A DNA stretch of 64,000 nucleotides. It comes from Rotaria macrura (Eukaryota > Rotifera > Eurotatoria > Philodinida > Philodinidae). This document shows positions 46,373 through 58,612 of this stretch, piece after piece. The notes below the pieces were generated by a model. That model saw nothing but the letters and a program-made list of their open reading frames with translations, did no database searches and was not told the origin of the DNA. Position 1 is the stretch's first letter. Each line of letters opens with the position of its first letter. Position numbers and translations under genes: made by a program. The stretch spans positions 1-64,000 of the forward strand of contig OENT01000194.1 in the NCBI GenBank assembly GCA_900239685.1, given 5' to 3'.

Positions 46373-47564
46373 AATGAAAATTATTGACGAAACACTTTTC
46401 AATGAATGAAAATAACAATTTCGAAGCGTCTTGTTTTATATACTTGTACTTGTGAAGAGTAATAAAAGTGCACAAGTATCTTGTTTTACGCTCGTAAATA
46501 CCAGCGAAATCAAATAGTGATCAGTGATATTTTTATGTAACATTATCGTTATCGACAAAAACACATATATGCATTGTAGTGTACAAAACAAAAACATATT
46601 TGTTTTATCAAGAGAGACAAGACTAATAAATTTGATCTATTATTATTATTATTGAATAAGAACATCGGATTGATACATATGAAAATAGCCGAAATCGAAT
46701 TGTGGAAAGAAGAAAAACTGAAAGCTTCGATTGTTATGAATCGATCGATTTTTATTTGTATAAGTGTACTTGCAAGATTAGCTTTTTATTTCATGAATAA
46801 ATTAAGCGATTAACAAATACTTGAAATTTATTTAAACTCAATAGTATTATTGACTGTATGAAATCGATGTTTGATCAAAGTAATGGAATGTGTCATATGT
46901 GTATTACGCGCAAAAGAGAAGCTATTCAATAAAATATTCATCAATAGAAAAAGAAATGTGAAAAAAAATTTTTTCTGTTTTTACTTTTCTTGTAAATGTC
47001 TGATAACAGTGATATGTCTCCTATATTAAAAGCTTGTTCGTGACTAACATTCATAGAGAAAAACGAGCGCACCTGAGTACTTATTCATTCTTTCTTTCTT
47101 TTAACTGGGAATAATAATTGACACGACGATTATCCGTAAAGTTCTCGCTAAATCAATACAATTTGACGGTAAAAAAAGTATTTTTTTTTACCACAACTTC
47201 CTACTTTTCAACCACCTACGCAATATGTTTGTCTCTCTGTTGTTGTTGTTTTGTAAGCTTTGAATAACTTCAATGCAAACGGAATCTATTTTTTATTGAT
47301 AGAAGGAGAACGTTGGTTGTCTAAAGAACAAAAAAAAAACAGAGAGAGAGAGAGAGACAGCATAAGACAGAGAAAAAATACTGCGGTAATAGTAGAAATA
47401 AGAAAAAAAAAGAGAAGGTGAGCAATTGAAATTTTGTCGATTACTTTTGTGCGTACTGAAGTTATTTCAGCTGTAATGAAAGTTTTTAGTCAACTAATAA
47501 AATAGAAATTTCATTCGTATTATATTTCAGTATACATCGAGCAGTATTTTTCATATAAACAATC
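46373..47564. other. intergenic stretch and 5' region of the filament gene
   Basis: Holds a likely poly(A) signal of the receptor gene (GTAATAAAAG near 46460) and a (GA)n run at about 47340-47356. A strong acceptor-like TATATTTCAG ends at 47530, 34 nt before the next ATG. No other gene seen. Confidence 0.5.
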
Positions 47565-49891
47565 ATGTCTGTTCGTTTCGACTATCGACGAGGACAAACG
47601 GGAAATGATTATGAACAAATTATTGATAACAATCATACTGCATCAACAGTCGGAACAACCTATCATTCGGCCATGAGTCCGCGCGTTACTCATATAAATC
47701 GATCGCGAGGAACTCCCTTTGTTGGTAGTGGTGTTACAACAAGATACTTTCAGAATATTCAAGTATCAGGCGGTTTCGGTCCAGGCTTGGCTTCTTTATT
47801 GCATCATCCTGGTGTACCCATCCGTGGTACAAGCAATGCTGTTGTTAGTTTAACTGCTAATCGTCAACGTGACAAACATGAACTTGAACAATTGAATGAT
47901 AAATTTGCACAATATCTTGAAAAAGTACGATTTTTGGAAGCACAGAATAGAAAATTACAATTGGAATTAGAAGCACTACGAAATCGTTCGGGGCAGTAAG
48001 TTTCAATTAACATTAACGTGATTAATATGAATTCATTTTAATTGTCTAGAGGCTCAACTCGTATCAAAGAGATGTTTGATATTGAAATGGCTGAAGCTAA
48101 TAAATTGATCGATGCATCAAAACGTGAAGCTCTAAATGCCGGCTCCAAAGCATCGAAAGCCGAAGAAGAATTGAGACAATTACGAGCCCGATACAATCAA
48201 ATAATAGCTTTACGAGAAACAGAACGTAACAATATTGATGGTATTGAACGAAAAATAGCTGAAAATCAAGCCGTAAGATATTAACTTTTTTTTTATACTA
48301 ATAATCCTTGAAAAATCTAGTAGTAATCACGGTTTTTAGCCAAAGATAATCAGTAAAGTCAAATAAATGTCATGTTAATATTTGCTTAAACGATTCTGAT
48401 ATTTGATGCTATAGCAGATTATGCAACGTTAGATTTTCTTTCTTTTCCTTGTTGATTCTTTTTCTTTTATTAATTTTCATCATGTTTAACTGAAATTGAT
48501 TGCGAGCAAGTATAATCTTAATAATCACGTTCGACACGTAAAGAATTTTTTTATCCGTCGACAGATGTCGACATGATACTTTTTCTTAATTCCGCCGTGC
48601 TGCATAAAAGTATGCAACGCAAAAAATGTGCAACCAAAAAAATAGTAGCTATGCGTTCAAGAGCAACAGGCAGTATTATGCTGGGAAATCATTCTATGAC
48701 AACAGTCAAGAGTTCTTCATCAGCTAAGTTAAACAAAAATAAAAAAGACACTACTAGGTTTCAATGAACAAACAGAATTTTTTTCATGTTTATGTAGCAA
48801 ATAAATTTATTCAAACGACGTCTCGCCGACCTTGACGATGAAGCTCGACGCTATAAAACTGAATCGCAACGTCTATCAGCGGAGATAGCACGAGTTCAAC
48901 ATGAACTTCAAAATGAAATGTTTCTCAAATCAACATGTGATGTTGAAAAATTAGCTCTCGAAGATGAAATAGCCACGTTAAAACATAAACGTATGATATT
49001 TAACATACAATATCACTTTCTATCTTTCTTGTTCTGTCTTTTTTTTTCCTCGTTAGATGAAGCTGATTTAGATGAACTTCGTACTCGTCCCGTATTTAAC
49101 GATCTCGATCCATCCCGATTCTTCCGTAATGAATTACAACAAGCCATACGTGAAATTCGTACTGATTATGAAAATTCCGTTGATATTCAACGTAATGAAA
49201 TGCAAAATCGTTATTTTTTATTAATGAACGAACTAATTATTACTCAAAATCGACCAAATACAAATTCCATTTACAATGAACAACAACGTCGACAAGAAGA
49301 ACGTATGCGTACTGAAATATCAAATGTCAAAAGTCAAAATGGTTATCTTCGAGAAAAAAATGACAACATTAAATCTCGCATCGACGAACTTCAACGAAAA
49401 GTTGCAGCACTACGCGAAAGTGGTGGTCTTGCACATGCTCGAACGGCAAAAGAACTTGAAGATGCACGTAATCGATTATCAAAAGCCAATAGAGATTACG
49501 AGGAAGTAACAAACTTAAAAACATCTTTAGTAAAAGAAATTGGAACTTACAGAGAACTACTTGAAAGTAATGAATATTTACTTTTTTCTTGAATTTTTTT
49601 CTCGTCGTATGTTAACATTCTTGTTTCGTAATAGGTCAGAATGGTCTCCGTGGATGTGTTGATCGTATTGTAGAAAATGTTCAAGTACAAGCTATCGAAC
49701 GACCTGGTATTACTACTGGTGGTGCTGGTGGATCAACAAGTATTTCTCATACATACCATGCCACTAGCGGTACAAATGCTGGTGGATCTGGTGGTGTTTA
49801 TGGACTGATATCTCAATCAAATAGACCGATAAGAAATTCTCAAGTAACGTCCAGTTTCCGAAGCTCGACGGATAACATTTCTGGTAATTAA
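47565..49891 (+). CDS. cytoplasmic intermediate filament protein (5 exons)
   Basis: Exons 47565-47995, 48050-48272, 48798-48990, 49057-49566 and 49635-49891; 537 aa with consistent phases. The head (~1-105) is rich in Gly, Ser, Thr and Arg. The rod begins near KHELEQLNDKFAQYLEKVRF, the coil 1A helix-initiation motif, and ends with DYEEVTNLKTSLVKEIGTYR then ELLES, the coil 2 termination motif, both diagnostic of intermediate filaments. The heptad-rich middle (ADLDDEARRYKTESQRLSAE, ARTAKELEDARNRLS) is continuous coiled coil. The tail (~452-537) is Gly/Ser/Thr-rich (TTGGAGGSTS) without a lamin Ig-fold and without a CAAX box, so it is cytoplasmic rather than a lamin. Polymerises into filaments that give cells mechanical strength. 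AATAAATAAAA follows at about 50058. Confidence 0.9.
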
Positions 49892-52800
49892 TAGTTTAAG
49901 AAGATAACAGAAAGTCTACTAAATGATTATCATGAACCATAGTATGGATTAAATGAACATTTCAACTACCAGTGGTACTCAATGAATTGTGTCGACGGTT
50001 TTATTTAAATTTTGTGATATAACATATGAATTATCAGAGATTTTTTTTTTTTGAGAAATAAATAAAATTTTATGAATAGTGATATTTATTAAAATATTTG
50101 TTTGAAACACAATACACTACTCTGCAAATAGATCGAGTTTTCATGTACTTGCATACCGAAGTATTAATAGGGTGTGTTGACAATGAGATTCTTTCTCTAT
50201 GAAAAGTTATTTCGCAGAATTTACCACGTGTTATCGATGAAAGTAGTGAATGTACGCATTCATATGTGAAGTACTTGCCTTCTCAACTTCACTCTTACCT
50301 TGTCTACCTCTCGTAAAAGACAGTAAGAGCCGAAATTGAATGCTGGTTATTTACAAGTCCCTTGTTCGCCATTCAATTCAATGCTTTCAATAATAAAACC
50401 ACTTCAATACAAGAAAAAGAAATATTTTCGATAATGAAAACACACAAGCAAGCATTAGGCGTAAAAAATGAAAAGTAGAATAACCGTAACATACGAAGAA
50501 AAGGAAAGAAAAAAAACGGCATTTTCTAGCATGAAATCATGTTCGATGAAAAACACACTTGAGTCTTTTTGTAGGTTTTACATTTAATGTAATGAAGCTG
50601 AAGAAGACGAGTAGTTTCGCTTCTTAGCTTCTGGATAGGGGAGGGCTACGATTTAAGAATGTTTTCGAATGGCTTGATACAAATAAAAGAAATACCGATA
50701 GCAAAATTTTCATGACGCTGCATTTATACAAATGAAAATAAGTAACATTCTACACTAGATCAAAAACATTGATGAATAGAAAACAATCATGGTCGTAAAA
50801 TATGTTCTGAAGTTTAGAATTCGTTCTTTTATAAAAGAAACCTAACATACGATTGAATGTATTTGCATAGCAGGTCAAATAATTCGACATCAAGTCTTGT
50901 ACGATCAGATGAAATCGTCATCTCAGATATCTTACTTCGATCGGTACAGTAAGATCTTACGTACGCATAAGATTTTCTATAATCTTATGTTCCAATCTGA
51001 CAGAAGAACAAGATCTGTCAAGAATTTTAGAGTAAGACTTGATGTCAGACTTCTGAGAGCACGATTTTGTTAGCAATTTTTCTTCTGATCTTACAAGATC
51101 AAATGCAGAATCTTGTCAGATCTTAGCATCTGACTGTTTATCCTGGGTTTTCATTCGATAAATCTTCTTGATGAACAACAATTCTATTGTATCTTACTAT
51201 ACGATCGTAGAATGATGATGATTTGTCTTGTGTCTTTTGATTTGTAATTACAGGTCTGCAGTTTCACGAAATCTGGAACGGAGAACCGAACCGAAACCAT
51301 AGAAAAACGCACCAAGGAACCATAGCAGAGTCCCCTCCTGTCAGAACCAAAAATTTTCATTTTTTCTCTTCTACTGTTGACATTTTGAGAATGGATGCAT
51401 GGCTTTAAATCAAACATAAGAACGAAAGGATAAAATGATTGCAATGTGGCAATAGCATTTTTTAGAAAAAAATCTACTAAACACCTATGTTTCTTAGTTT
51501 TACATTTGAAAAAACTTGTATTGCTGAGTTTTTCCCGGTCTAACTCGATAAGCATCATTTCAAAATATATACATTTTGAGATGTGCTCTTCGTCTTTTGA
51601 TCTTTCAATTCGAAAGGAGAGAAGCCGAACATATTAAGCACCCAAAAGTATCTATAGTATCAGTGAAAAAAATTCCAGAAACGGGGATGGAACCCCCCTG
51701 AATGTGACCGCTGACTTCTAATTTTCTCAGAAGACAATTACAAAGAAATGATGCACAAAACGTAATTCATACGATCTTATCCTGACCTTGAGATTGGAAT
51801 ATGACTCATCTGTTATGAACGATACAGCATCTACTCCAACTTGTTGCTGGTGTTCGATAACCATATGGGTTTTTTCTACTATGGAAAATCTAATACTAAT
51901 GTTCTAATCTCCATGATGAAAAAAATTTCTTATTTCCACTTTGAGAAATTTTACTTTTTCTTACCTACTATTTAAATTCAGTAGTGTTCAAAATTTTGTA
52001 GAAATTTAAACAACCTACTCCGTATTGATTATTACAATAAAACGTAATAAGCATGAACATAATCAACATTTTTACAATGTTCATACAACTGCAGAGCAGT
52101 ACTTTTCCGATCTGAATATCACAATCGTTTCTATAAATCAGCTTATTGTAAGTTCACTCTTTCAGTTAGACGCATGGTCATATTTTGAAAAAAAGATGCG
52201 ATTTTCATGCTTGGTTACCGCCGTTCAAACACACCATTCTAGAAAAGTCACTTATGACTAAATCGTTCTCGTTCTTACAGTCTTCTGCAGAAAATTGATT
52301 TCTCTTATAGTGGTAGTAGCTCAGATAGGTAATCGTTTTCCGACCAATCTAAGAGTGTATGGTCAAACAGTTACTAATAATTCTACATGATACCTACTCA
52401 AATTGAAAAAAAGAAATTCTCTTACACTATCGTTGGAAAAAACAAAGCGAAATGTGTGTGAAAAGTAAATTCATTTTACAAAATCAACAGAATTCTGTAA
52501 AGAATTCCATTGTACACCCTCTCAACAGAAAGAAAAAGATCAACGTTCTGTCACGCTTATGACCAGTGATACATAGAAAAACTCCAAATGTTGAAAAAAC
52601 TTCTGTGGTATCCGGTATAGAAATAGAATGATCTGATCGTATTGATTAATTAGATGAACTAGTAGTATCAATTTCATTTTATTTGAACAATACAATATAA
52701 GACAAGACGACAATATAGAAAAAGAGATGTTATCTATGATTACATGTAGTTCAGATATGCATATTTCAAAAACATCTCATTTGTCTCTAAGACATATTAT

Positions 52801-53981
52801 ATGTTCATCGCTAAAATAAGAGAATTCTAAAGATTTTTAAATTTCCGGAAGACATTTGACTTTTGAAAAGAAATTTTCTATTGATGAAATGATTTATTTT
52901 CACAAGAGAATAAATCTCTAATCTACATCTGAGTATATTCGTTGTTTTCTTCTACCAAAATGTAATTAATGATGTGACATATTTAAAGAACTTAAAATCA
53001 CACGAACAACAACTACGATAATTTTCTTGTCTCATACACCTTTTCATAATACTCGTCCATGATGATTAACTCGATTGAAATATTTCATTATAATAATATT
53101 CAAATTAAATATTCTTCTACAGCTGTCATAAAACACGTTTTGCCAATCATATCTGTTAATCAGACGCATCATATTTTCTTAATCCAATTGTTTCTCTCAT
53201 TTCGATCATCATCTCAATGTGTTATACATAGTTAAATCTATATTTATCTAAATCAGCTCTTCTTCTTCAACTCACACAACCAACTGTCAATAAAACCCAA
53301 CTTACACATCGACGAATAATCAAGATTTTAACTATAGTTTGAAAATTTTTTTTGCTTTCTTGCTTTCGTTCATTAGATAATATTCACTGAAAAATCATAA
53401 TGAGATAGTTCATCATCTGTTTTCAATCCAATCGATATTTGTTATCATGTATTTCAAGAAAATTGATCAAATGAAGAAGTCTAATTGAAAACAAATTTAA
53501 CAAGTTACTGTTACAAATTACACGGAATTTTGCAAAGTGGCAAAATTAAATACGAAAACAAAATATATATATCAATAGATCGTATCCTGTATGAAAACTA
53601 AAATCTTAACATCAGACAATGGATATAATTAGAATAAAAGAAATTCTCCTCTTTCCGAATATTCATCATGTTGATTACTTATTTTTATTGAATCAAATGT
53701 TTTTCGTTAATTGATGTTTTTTCATCATAATGAATGAATGATGTCTAATCATATCATCTTCCAATACGAATATTCTTTGTCATCTGCAATTCAACCAATT
53801 GAACATTTTCTCTCTCTTTCTATCTTTCTTCAAGAGCGAGAGAGAGAGAGAGAGAGAGAGCGAGAAAGAAAAGATACACTGTACATTTTCATACGACGAA
53901 CGATCATTTTCGTCATACATATTACGTCACTTACATATATATTCATCGTTGTTCATTAGTTTACATTCCAAAAACAAAAAT
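49892..53981. other. long intergenic stretch with dyad-rich patch and GA repeat
   Basis: No gene recognised in about 4.1 kb. It includes a patch of nested inverted repeats at 50870-51140 (separate entry) and a (GA)n microsatellite at about 53836-53865 just upstream of the homeobox gene. Overlapping frames on both strands at 51184-51637 lack motifs. Confidence 0.45.
50870..51140. repeat. cluster of AAGATCT-type palindromes
   Basis: Many short dyads built on one theme: GTAAGATCTTAC, CATAAGATTTTCTATAATCT continuing to TATG, AGATCTGTCA, TCTTACAAGATC and TCTTGTCAGATCT. GACATCAAGTCTTGTACGATC near the start is echoed inversely by AGTAAGACTTGATGTC near 51030. This resembles a worn foldback element or diverged tandem array. 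No ends can be fixed. Confidence 0.4.
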
Positions 53982-55309
53982 ATGATTCGTATCAAACAAG
54001 ATCCTGGCGCATTGGATTTAACAAATCGTCCTCGACATTCAATATCACCGACACATGAAGATGAAGATGATGAAGAAGAAAACTTTTTCGGTGAAGATGA
54101 TATTCACGATTGTATTCCGAAAGTAAGTATAACAAGAGATTTAGAAAAAAGAAAAGAACAATGCATATATGTATTCATTTATTTATTTTAGAAAACAACA
54201 TATGATAGTGGTTTTGCTGATACAAGTGATGCAAATAATAGTTCTATTATGGTTAAACAAGGTGGGTTGAACTGTTTAATGAATACTATAGACTATCCAC
54301 CACAGGAATAATTCATTTCAATGTCCCATCTTGCATATCTTTATACACCTCAAGCAATAAAATTTCCCGTCAGTAGGAGGTCTCATACATATATGTATAA
54401 TTGCTTCAATGAATATGAACATTATTGAAAAAAGACACCTTTCTCTTGATCAATTAAACCCTGGAGGTTATTGTTTCTGTGTTTGTTTTCGTTTATAGAA
54501 CAAAATCATCATCATTATCATAGTACTCCACTTCGTCCTCAACAGGTACATTCACGTATTCGTCATCCAAGTACAAGTAGTAGTACATGCTCATCACCAA
54601 CACGTCAAGAACAATCAAATGATAAAGAATGTCGAAATACACGGTATGAGTTGAATGAAACCATAGTGTTTGCTCACGGTGCGAAGATGTTTTGTAGATT
54701 TTTGGGTAGTCGAGCTGTTGCCGTTTTAAATCATTGGTTTCAATTAAATCGTGAATATCCATATCCGGATGATGATCGTACAGAACAATTAGCCAACGAA
54801 GCAGGTACGATCAGTTTTGATGATAAGTAAAGTAATGAAGAAAATCTAAGTCGATTATTGTAGGTATCACTCAGAAACAAGTAAAAAAATGGTTTGCTAA
54901 CAAACGTGTACGTAGTCAAATGTGTTACAAGCCATTGTATCGATCTCGAAAAGTAAAACCTATCCTTGTTGTCTTTTCTTCATACGAAAAAGTTTCACTG
55001 TTTACCTAGCCTCGAAATCAGCCAACAATACCCGAACAACCGGCACAAACGAACTATAATTATATTATCAATCATAACAATATTGCAACACCTCCAACAA
55101 ATCCCATGTTACTCAATCCTATGGCAACATCAATGATGATGTTTATGATGCAACAACATTTTCTAACATCAATGATGACTGGGGGATTTCCTCAAACACC
55201 CATTGCACCAACAACACCACCACAACCTCCATCGGCAACAAGTTCACTATCATTTTCAACAACCACACGAAAGCCAAACGTTGATAGAATAACTCGTTTT
55301 TGGCTATAG
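53982..55309 (+). CDS. TALE-class homeodomain transcription factor (5 exons)
   Basis: Exons 53982-54122, 54192-54261, 54499-54804, 54864-54952 and 55010-55309; 301 aa. The N-terminus is acidic (PTHEDEDDEEENFFGEDD). Next is a His/Ser-rich stretch. The homeodomain (~residues 130-195) contains AVAVLNHWFQLNREYPYPDD and then QKQVKKWFANKRVRSQ. Trp-X7-Pro-Tyr-Pro is the three-residue loop extension that defines TALE proteins, and GIT-x2-QV-x2-WF-x-NKR-x-R resembles helix 3 of PBC/Pbx. No PBC, MEIS or IRO companion domain is visible. The tail is Met/Pro/Thr-rich (MATSMMMFMMQQHF, PTTPPQPP). It would bind DNA in the nucleus. It may belong to the divergent TALE genes expanded in spiralians, which is inference. 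An AG at 53958-53959 precedes the ATG. Confidence 0.85.
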
Positions 55310-57195
55310 ACAACATATTGAAATCTACCGACAGACTCACAACAGAAAAGACACTCTCGATGATACGCAGCATCTATTTGTTCATAGGCAATGTATCTTC
55401 TTGTTGATTTGTTGTTTTCCTTAACTTGCTTCTTTTTTCTCATTTTTGCATTGCAACAATATTTGTATAGGCGAGAGTGTATTTTTTTTCGATTTTTATC
55501 CAATAAAACAAATAAAAATATTAGATAACAAACATATTTATTAGGAACATTGGAAAGGAATACATACCGGTATGCTTTGTTTCTTAAAAAATGATTCGGC
55601 TTCCATGACGTTGATATCTTTTGACTTACTCTAATAAAATGATTGGCTTTCAAGTGAGAAATAAGAGTATCATTGATGAGAATGTATTTGCAAAGTATTT
55701 TCGATGGCGATGAAGCTTTTCTACGAATCATTTATTTGTCTAAATTTTGAATAGAATGAAGCCAAGAGATTTTATTGTGAATACTAAGAGGAGACTTGTC
55801 AATCACATAGCATATTCTGAAGAACTCTCTGATTGTTTTATATCTTAGATAAGATTCGATGTATCGAACTTCAATATAAATATGTTATTTTCCGTAATGG
55901 AATGTTAAAAATAAGTTTTTCAATAGTATGTTGAGACATGAATTGTACCAAGTAGAAAATGCTAGTTGATAATTTCGTTAGATGACACTTAAGGTATGTT
56001 TATTTGGTGTTAATTGAGATAAACATTCGATCGAAAAGATAAAAGAATCATTCATATTGAACAGGTAGGGATCCGCTTTTTGTCTTCTTCTTCTCCTTTC
56101 GTTTCTCTCGAGAGAACCGTTGTCTTCTTTGATGTTTCACGAATGCTATCGAATGGTCTGGCCACTTTGTCATTCGATTCCAATCGATACGTCATTTCCC
56201 ACTATGCTCCAATTAATATTACCTGTTCTTAGTTTTGAATATGTGTATATATATCTACAAGCATAAAACAGACCGCTTCTCAGTGTGATGTCTATTGTTC
56301 GCACGTACACTATTTGTTGCTCGTCTCATATATATATATACAACAATTATCCATTGACCAACCTTCATTTCTCACCTAGTATAGATTATCTATCGATTTG
56401 ATCTTCATTTGTGTCTTATTGTGTAAAAGGTAAAAGAGCATTCATACCGGAAATATGTTCGATTTAGATCTTTATCAGGATAACGATCAATCCATGCATA
56501 TGTGAAATTGAATTAAGCAATACAGGAGTAAAGTTTAGGTATTTTACATTAAATTTAACTGATTAATATTCGAATTTTATTTTCAAATAAAATCATACTA
56601 TGCTAGAAATTTAACATCAATGAGAGATGAAAAAATTTGTCTAATCGATTGTGTAATCATTGAAATATTCATCTTCATCTATTTTAATGAATGACATGAT
56701 ACATTTATATCGGTGATCTCTAATTGAATAGAATAGTCTTTAGAAAAAATATCAAATGAATTCATCGGATAAAAATATTTTCATTTGTGATAATATATAA
56801 TCGATAGGATGTTTCCTAACGTTAACATTACATGGCATCGATGTTATGAATTTCGGATTTCTTTGTTTAAAAAAATTTCATAAAAAAATTTCTGGTTGAT
56901 CCGAAATAGATTGATATGATATGTCTGAATCGATGCATACACGTATTCAAAACGGCCCAGTCATGGTAACATACATATAATTTGATCAGATCCATACAGT
57001 AGAATCGATAGAAAAGAATACACAAGCACGAAATCTTACGAGCGAGCGATCGATTATTGGCTTCGAAATTCATTAGAAAAGAATGCAATCGGTCATCCTT
57101 GAGTAGATCAACTTGTGTTCAATGAATAAAATGTTGATACTGAATGATAAAATTGTCTTTCATCTAAATATTTCCATTATGTAGATAGGCTCATA
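55310..57195. other. intergenic stretch
   Basis: A likely poly(A) signal for the homeobox gene lies near 55501 (CCAATAAAACAAATAAAAAT). A (TA)n run occurs near 56327-56340. The 179-residue minus-strand frame at 55192-55731 overlaps the homeobox exon and has no motif. Nothing else is supported. Confidence 0.5.
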
Positions 57196-58612
57196 CCGGG
57201 TGGGCTAGAATAAATTGCACTAAATCAAGGTACCTTTTCCTCTAACTTCTTATACATAAAAAGTTTCCTGTACATACCAAAAAGATAGAGAATTTTAAGG
57301 TCTACAAAACTGTTTGCTTGGTTTTTCAAATAAGTTTTTCCTTGTCGATGTAAAATTTAAAAGATGGATACCTACTCAATAGTCCAACTTCGATGGTAAA
57401 AAAAAATGATGCAATTTTTTAACGAATGTTTCGCTGATACTTTAAGCAATGTACAAAAATCTCCGTAAAATTCTACATCTTTCGATGCATGTATCAGAAT
57501 TTCAGAAGAATTGGTCGGGGGCAACATTTTGAAGTAAACAATGTGAAAACCTCGGACTTAAGTCCGAGAGTTATGCGTACTTCAAAGAGTGCATGAGACA
57601 AATCGGACATTCTAGAATGTGCGTACTGAAGAAGTATCTTGGTAAAACTTTTTGGGAAACCACAAAACTAGTGGTCATCTGAGACATATCGAGGCATTTG
57701 GATTCGGGATGCAGTTTTTGTGCATTTTCAGACGATGTTTTGTTAGAAAGCTACGATTTGGTTCAAAACTAATATCATATTCGGAATCAGCGTTAAAGAC
57801 TGAGCTGATTTACATACGTTGTCGATACTTGTGAGAAAAAAAATTCTTTTTTTGAAAAAATCCCTGTACCCCACCTCAGGGATTGCTTGGTGAAAAATGA
57901 CAATTTTTTCGATAACTCAGCCATTTCTTGACGGATCCTTCTCATCCTCGAACTTGATCGAGACATTGATATTTCAGCTCAATCAAATGTATTTTTAAAG
58001 AGTTGTCGAGTAAACGGACGGACACACACTGACCGATTCTAGAGTGTACTCACTTCTTGAGTACACACAAAGCACTTTTCTCATTAACATATGCCATTGT
58101 TCTTTCTAATTTGAAACAAGCTTAATGTTTTCACTGCTTAATTTAACAGTTAAGCCATATTAATCAGAATTAAATTCAACATCCGATGGCATAATACTAA
58201 ATCTTTCATAGAGCAAGTCTTATTTTTGATAACATGGTTTTCCAAAGTGCGCCACAAAATATCGACAAGTGTCAGTTTGAAACCTTTTCCTCCTGAGCAG
58301 CAGTATGAGGAACCTTGAAAAGGTTGTGAGAAGTATAGAGTACAAAATTCTCTATCTACTCGTGTTAAATAATTTACTGTTAGCACCATCGTTGATAAGC
58401 AAAGACTTTCACAAATCAATAAATGTCAGCAGAAAATAGGAAGTTGCAGTTGAACGATTGAGTAGGTATCCATCTTTTAAATTTTACTCAATTAGACAGC
58501 TTTGTAGATCCCGAAATTCCCTAGCTTTTTGCATATAGAGGAAACCTTTTATGCATAATAAATCAGAGAAAAAGGTACCAAGATTTATTGGAATTTATTC
58601 TGATCCAACAGT
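57196..58612 (-). mobile_element. degraded Tc1/mariner-like element with long inverted termini
   Basis: Termini of about 170-190 bp are complementary though diverged. Left: AGAATAAATTGCACTAAATC, then AAGGTACCTTTT, then AAATTTAAAAGATGGATACC. Right: the complements of AGAATAAATTCCAATAAATC, TTGGTACCTTTTT and the same AAATTTAAAAGATGGATACC. TA dinucleotides flank both ends (57194-57195 and 58613-58614), as expected for Tc1/mariner. A minus-strand frame at 58419-58150 has LTLVDILWRTLENHV then IKNKTCSMKDL, which resembles the NPIENLW...R region near the end of Tc1 transposases. The left half holds copy B of the dispersed repeat. Confidence 0.65.
57543..58070. repeat. dispersed repeat with palindromic ends, copy B
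   Basis: Inverted relative to copy A at 28078-28630. It begins CTCGGACTTAAGTCCGAG, a perfect palindrome, and ends at GTACTCACTTCTTGAGTAC. It lies inside the Tc1-like element, so it either inserted there or is part of that element family. Confidence 0.75.

Noticed and set aside
50165..50405. Possible second solo LTR (TGTTGACA... with AATAAAACC)
   Set aside because: No convincing terminal CA and no flanking duplication.
51680..51770. tRNA-like 3' half on the minus strand (GGGGTTCCATCCCC arm followed by a T-run)
   Set aside because: No matching 5' acceptor strand, the T-loop purine after TTC is C, and the candidate anticodon loop lacks the conserved T before the anticodon.
55192..55731. 179-residue minus-strand frame
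   Set aside because: Antisense to the homeobox gene's last exon and AT-rich 3' flank; no motif.
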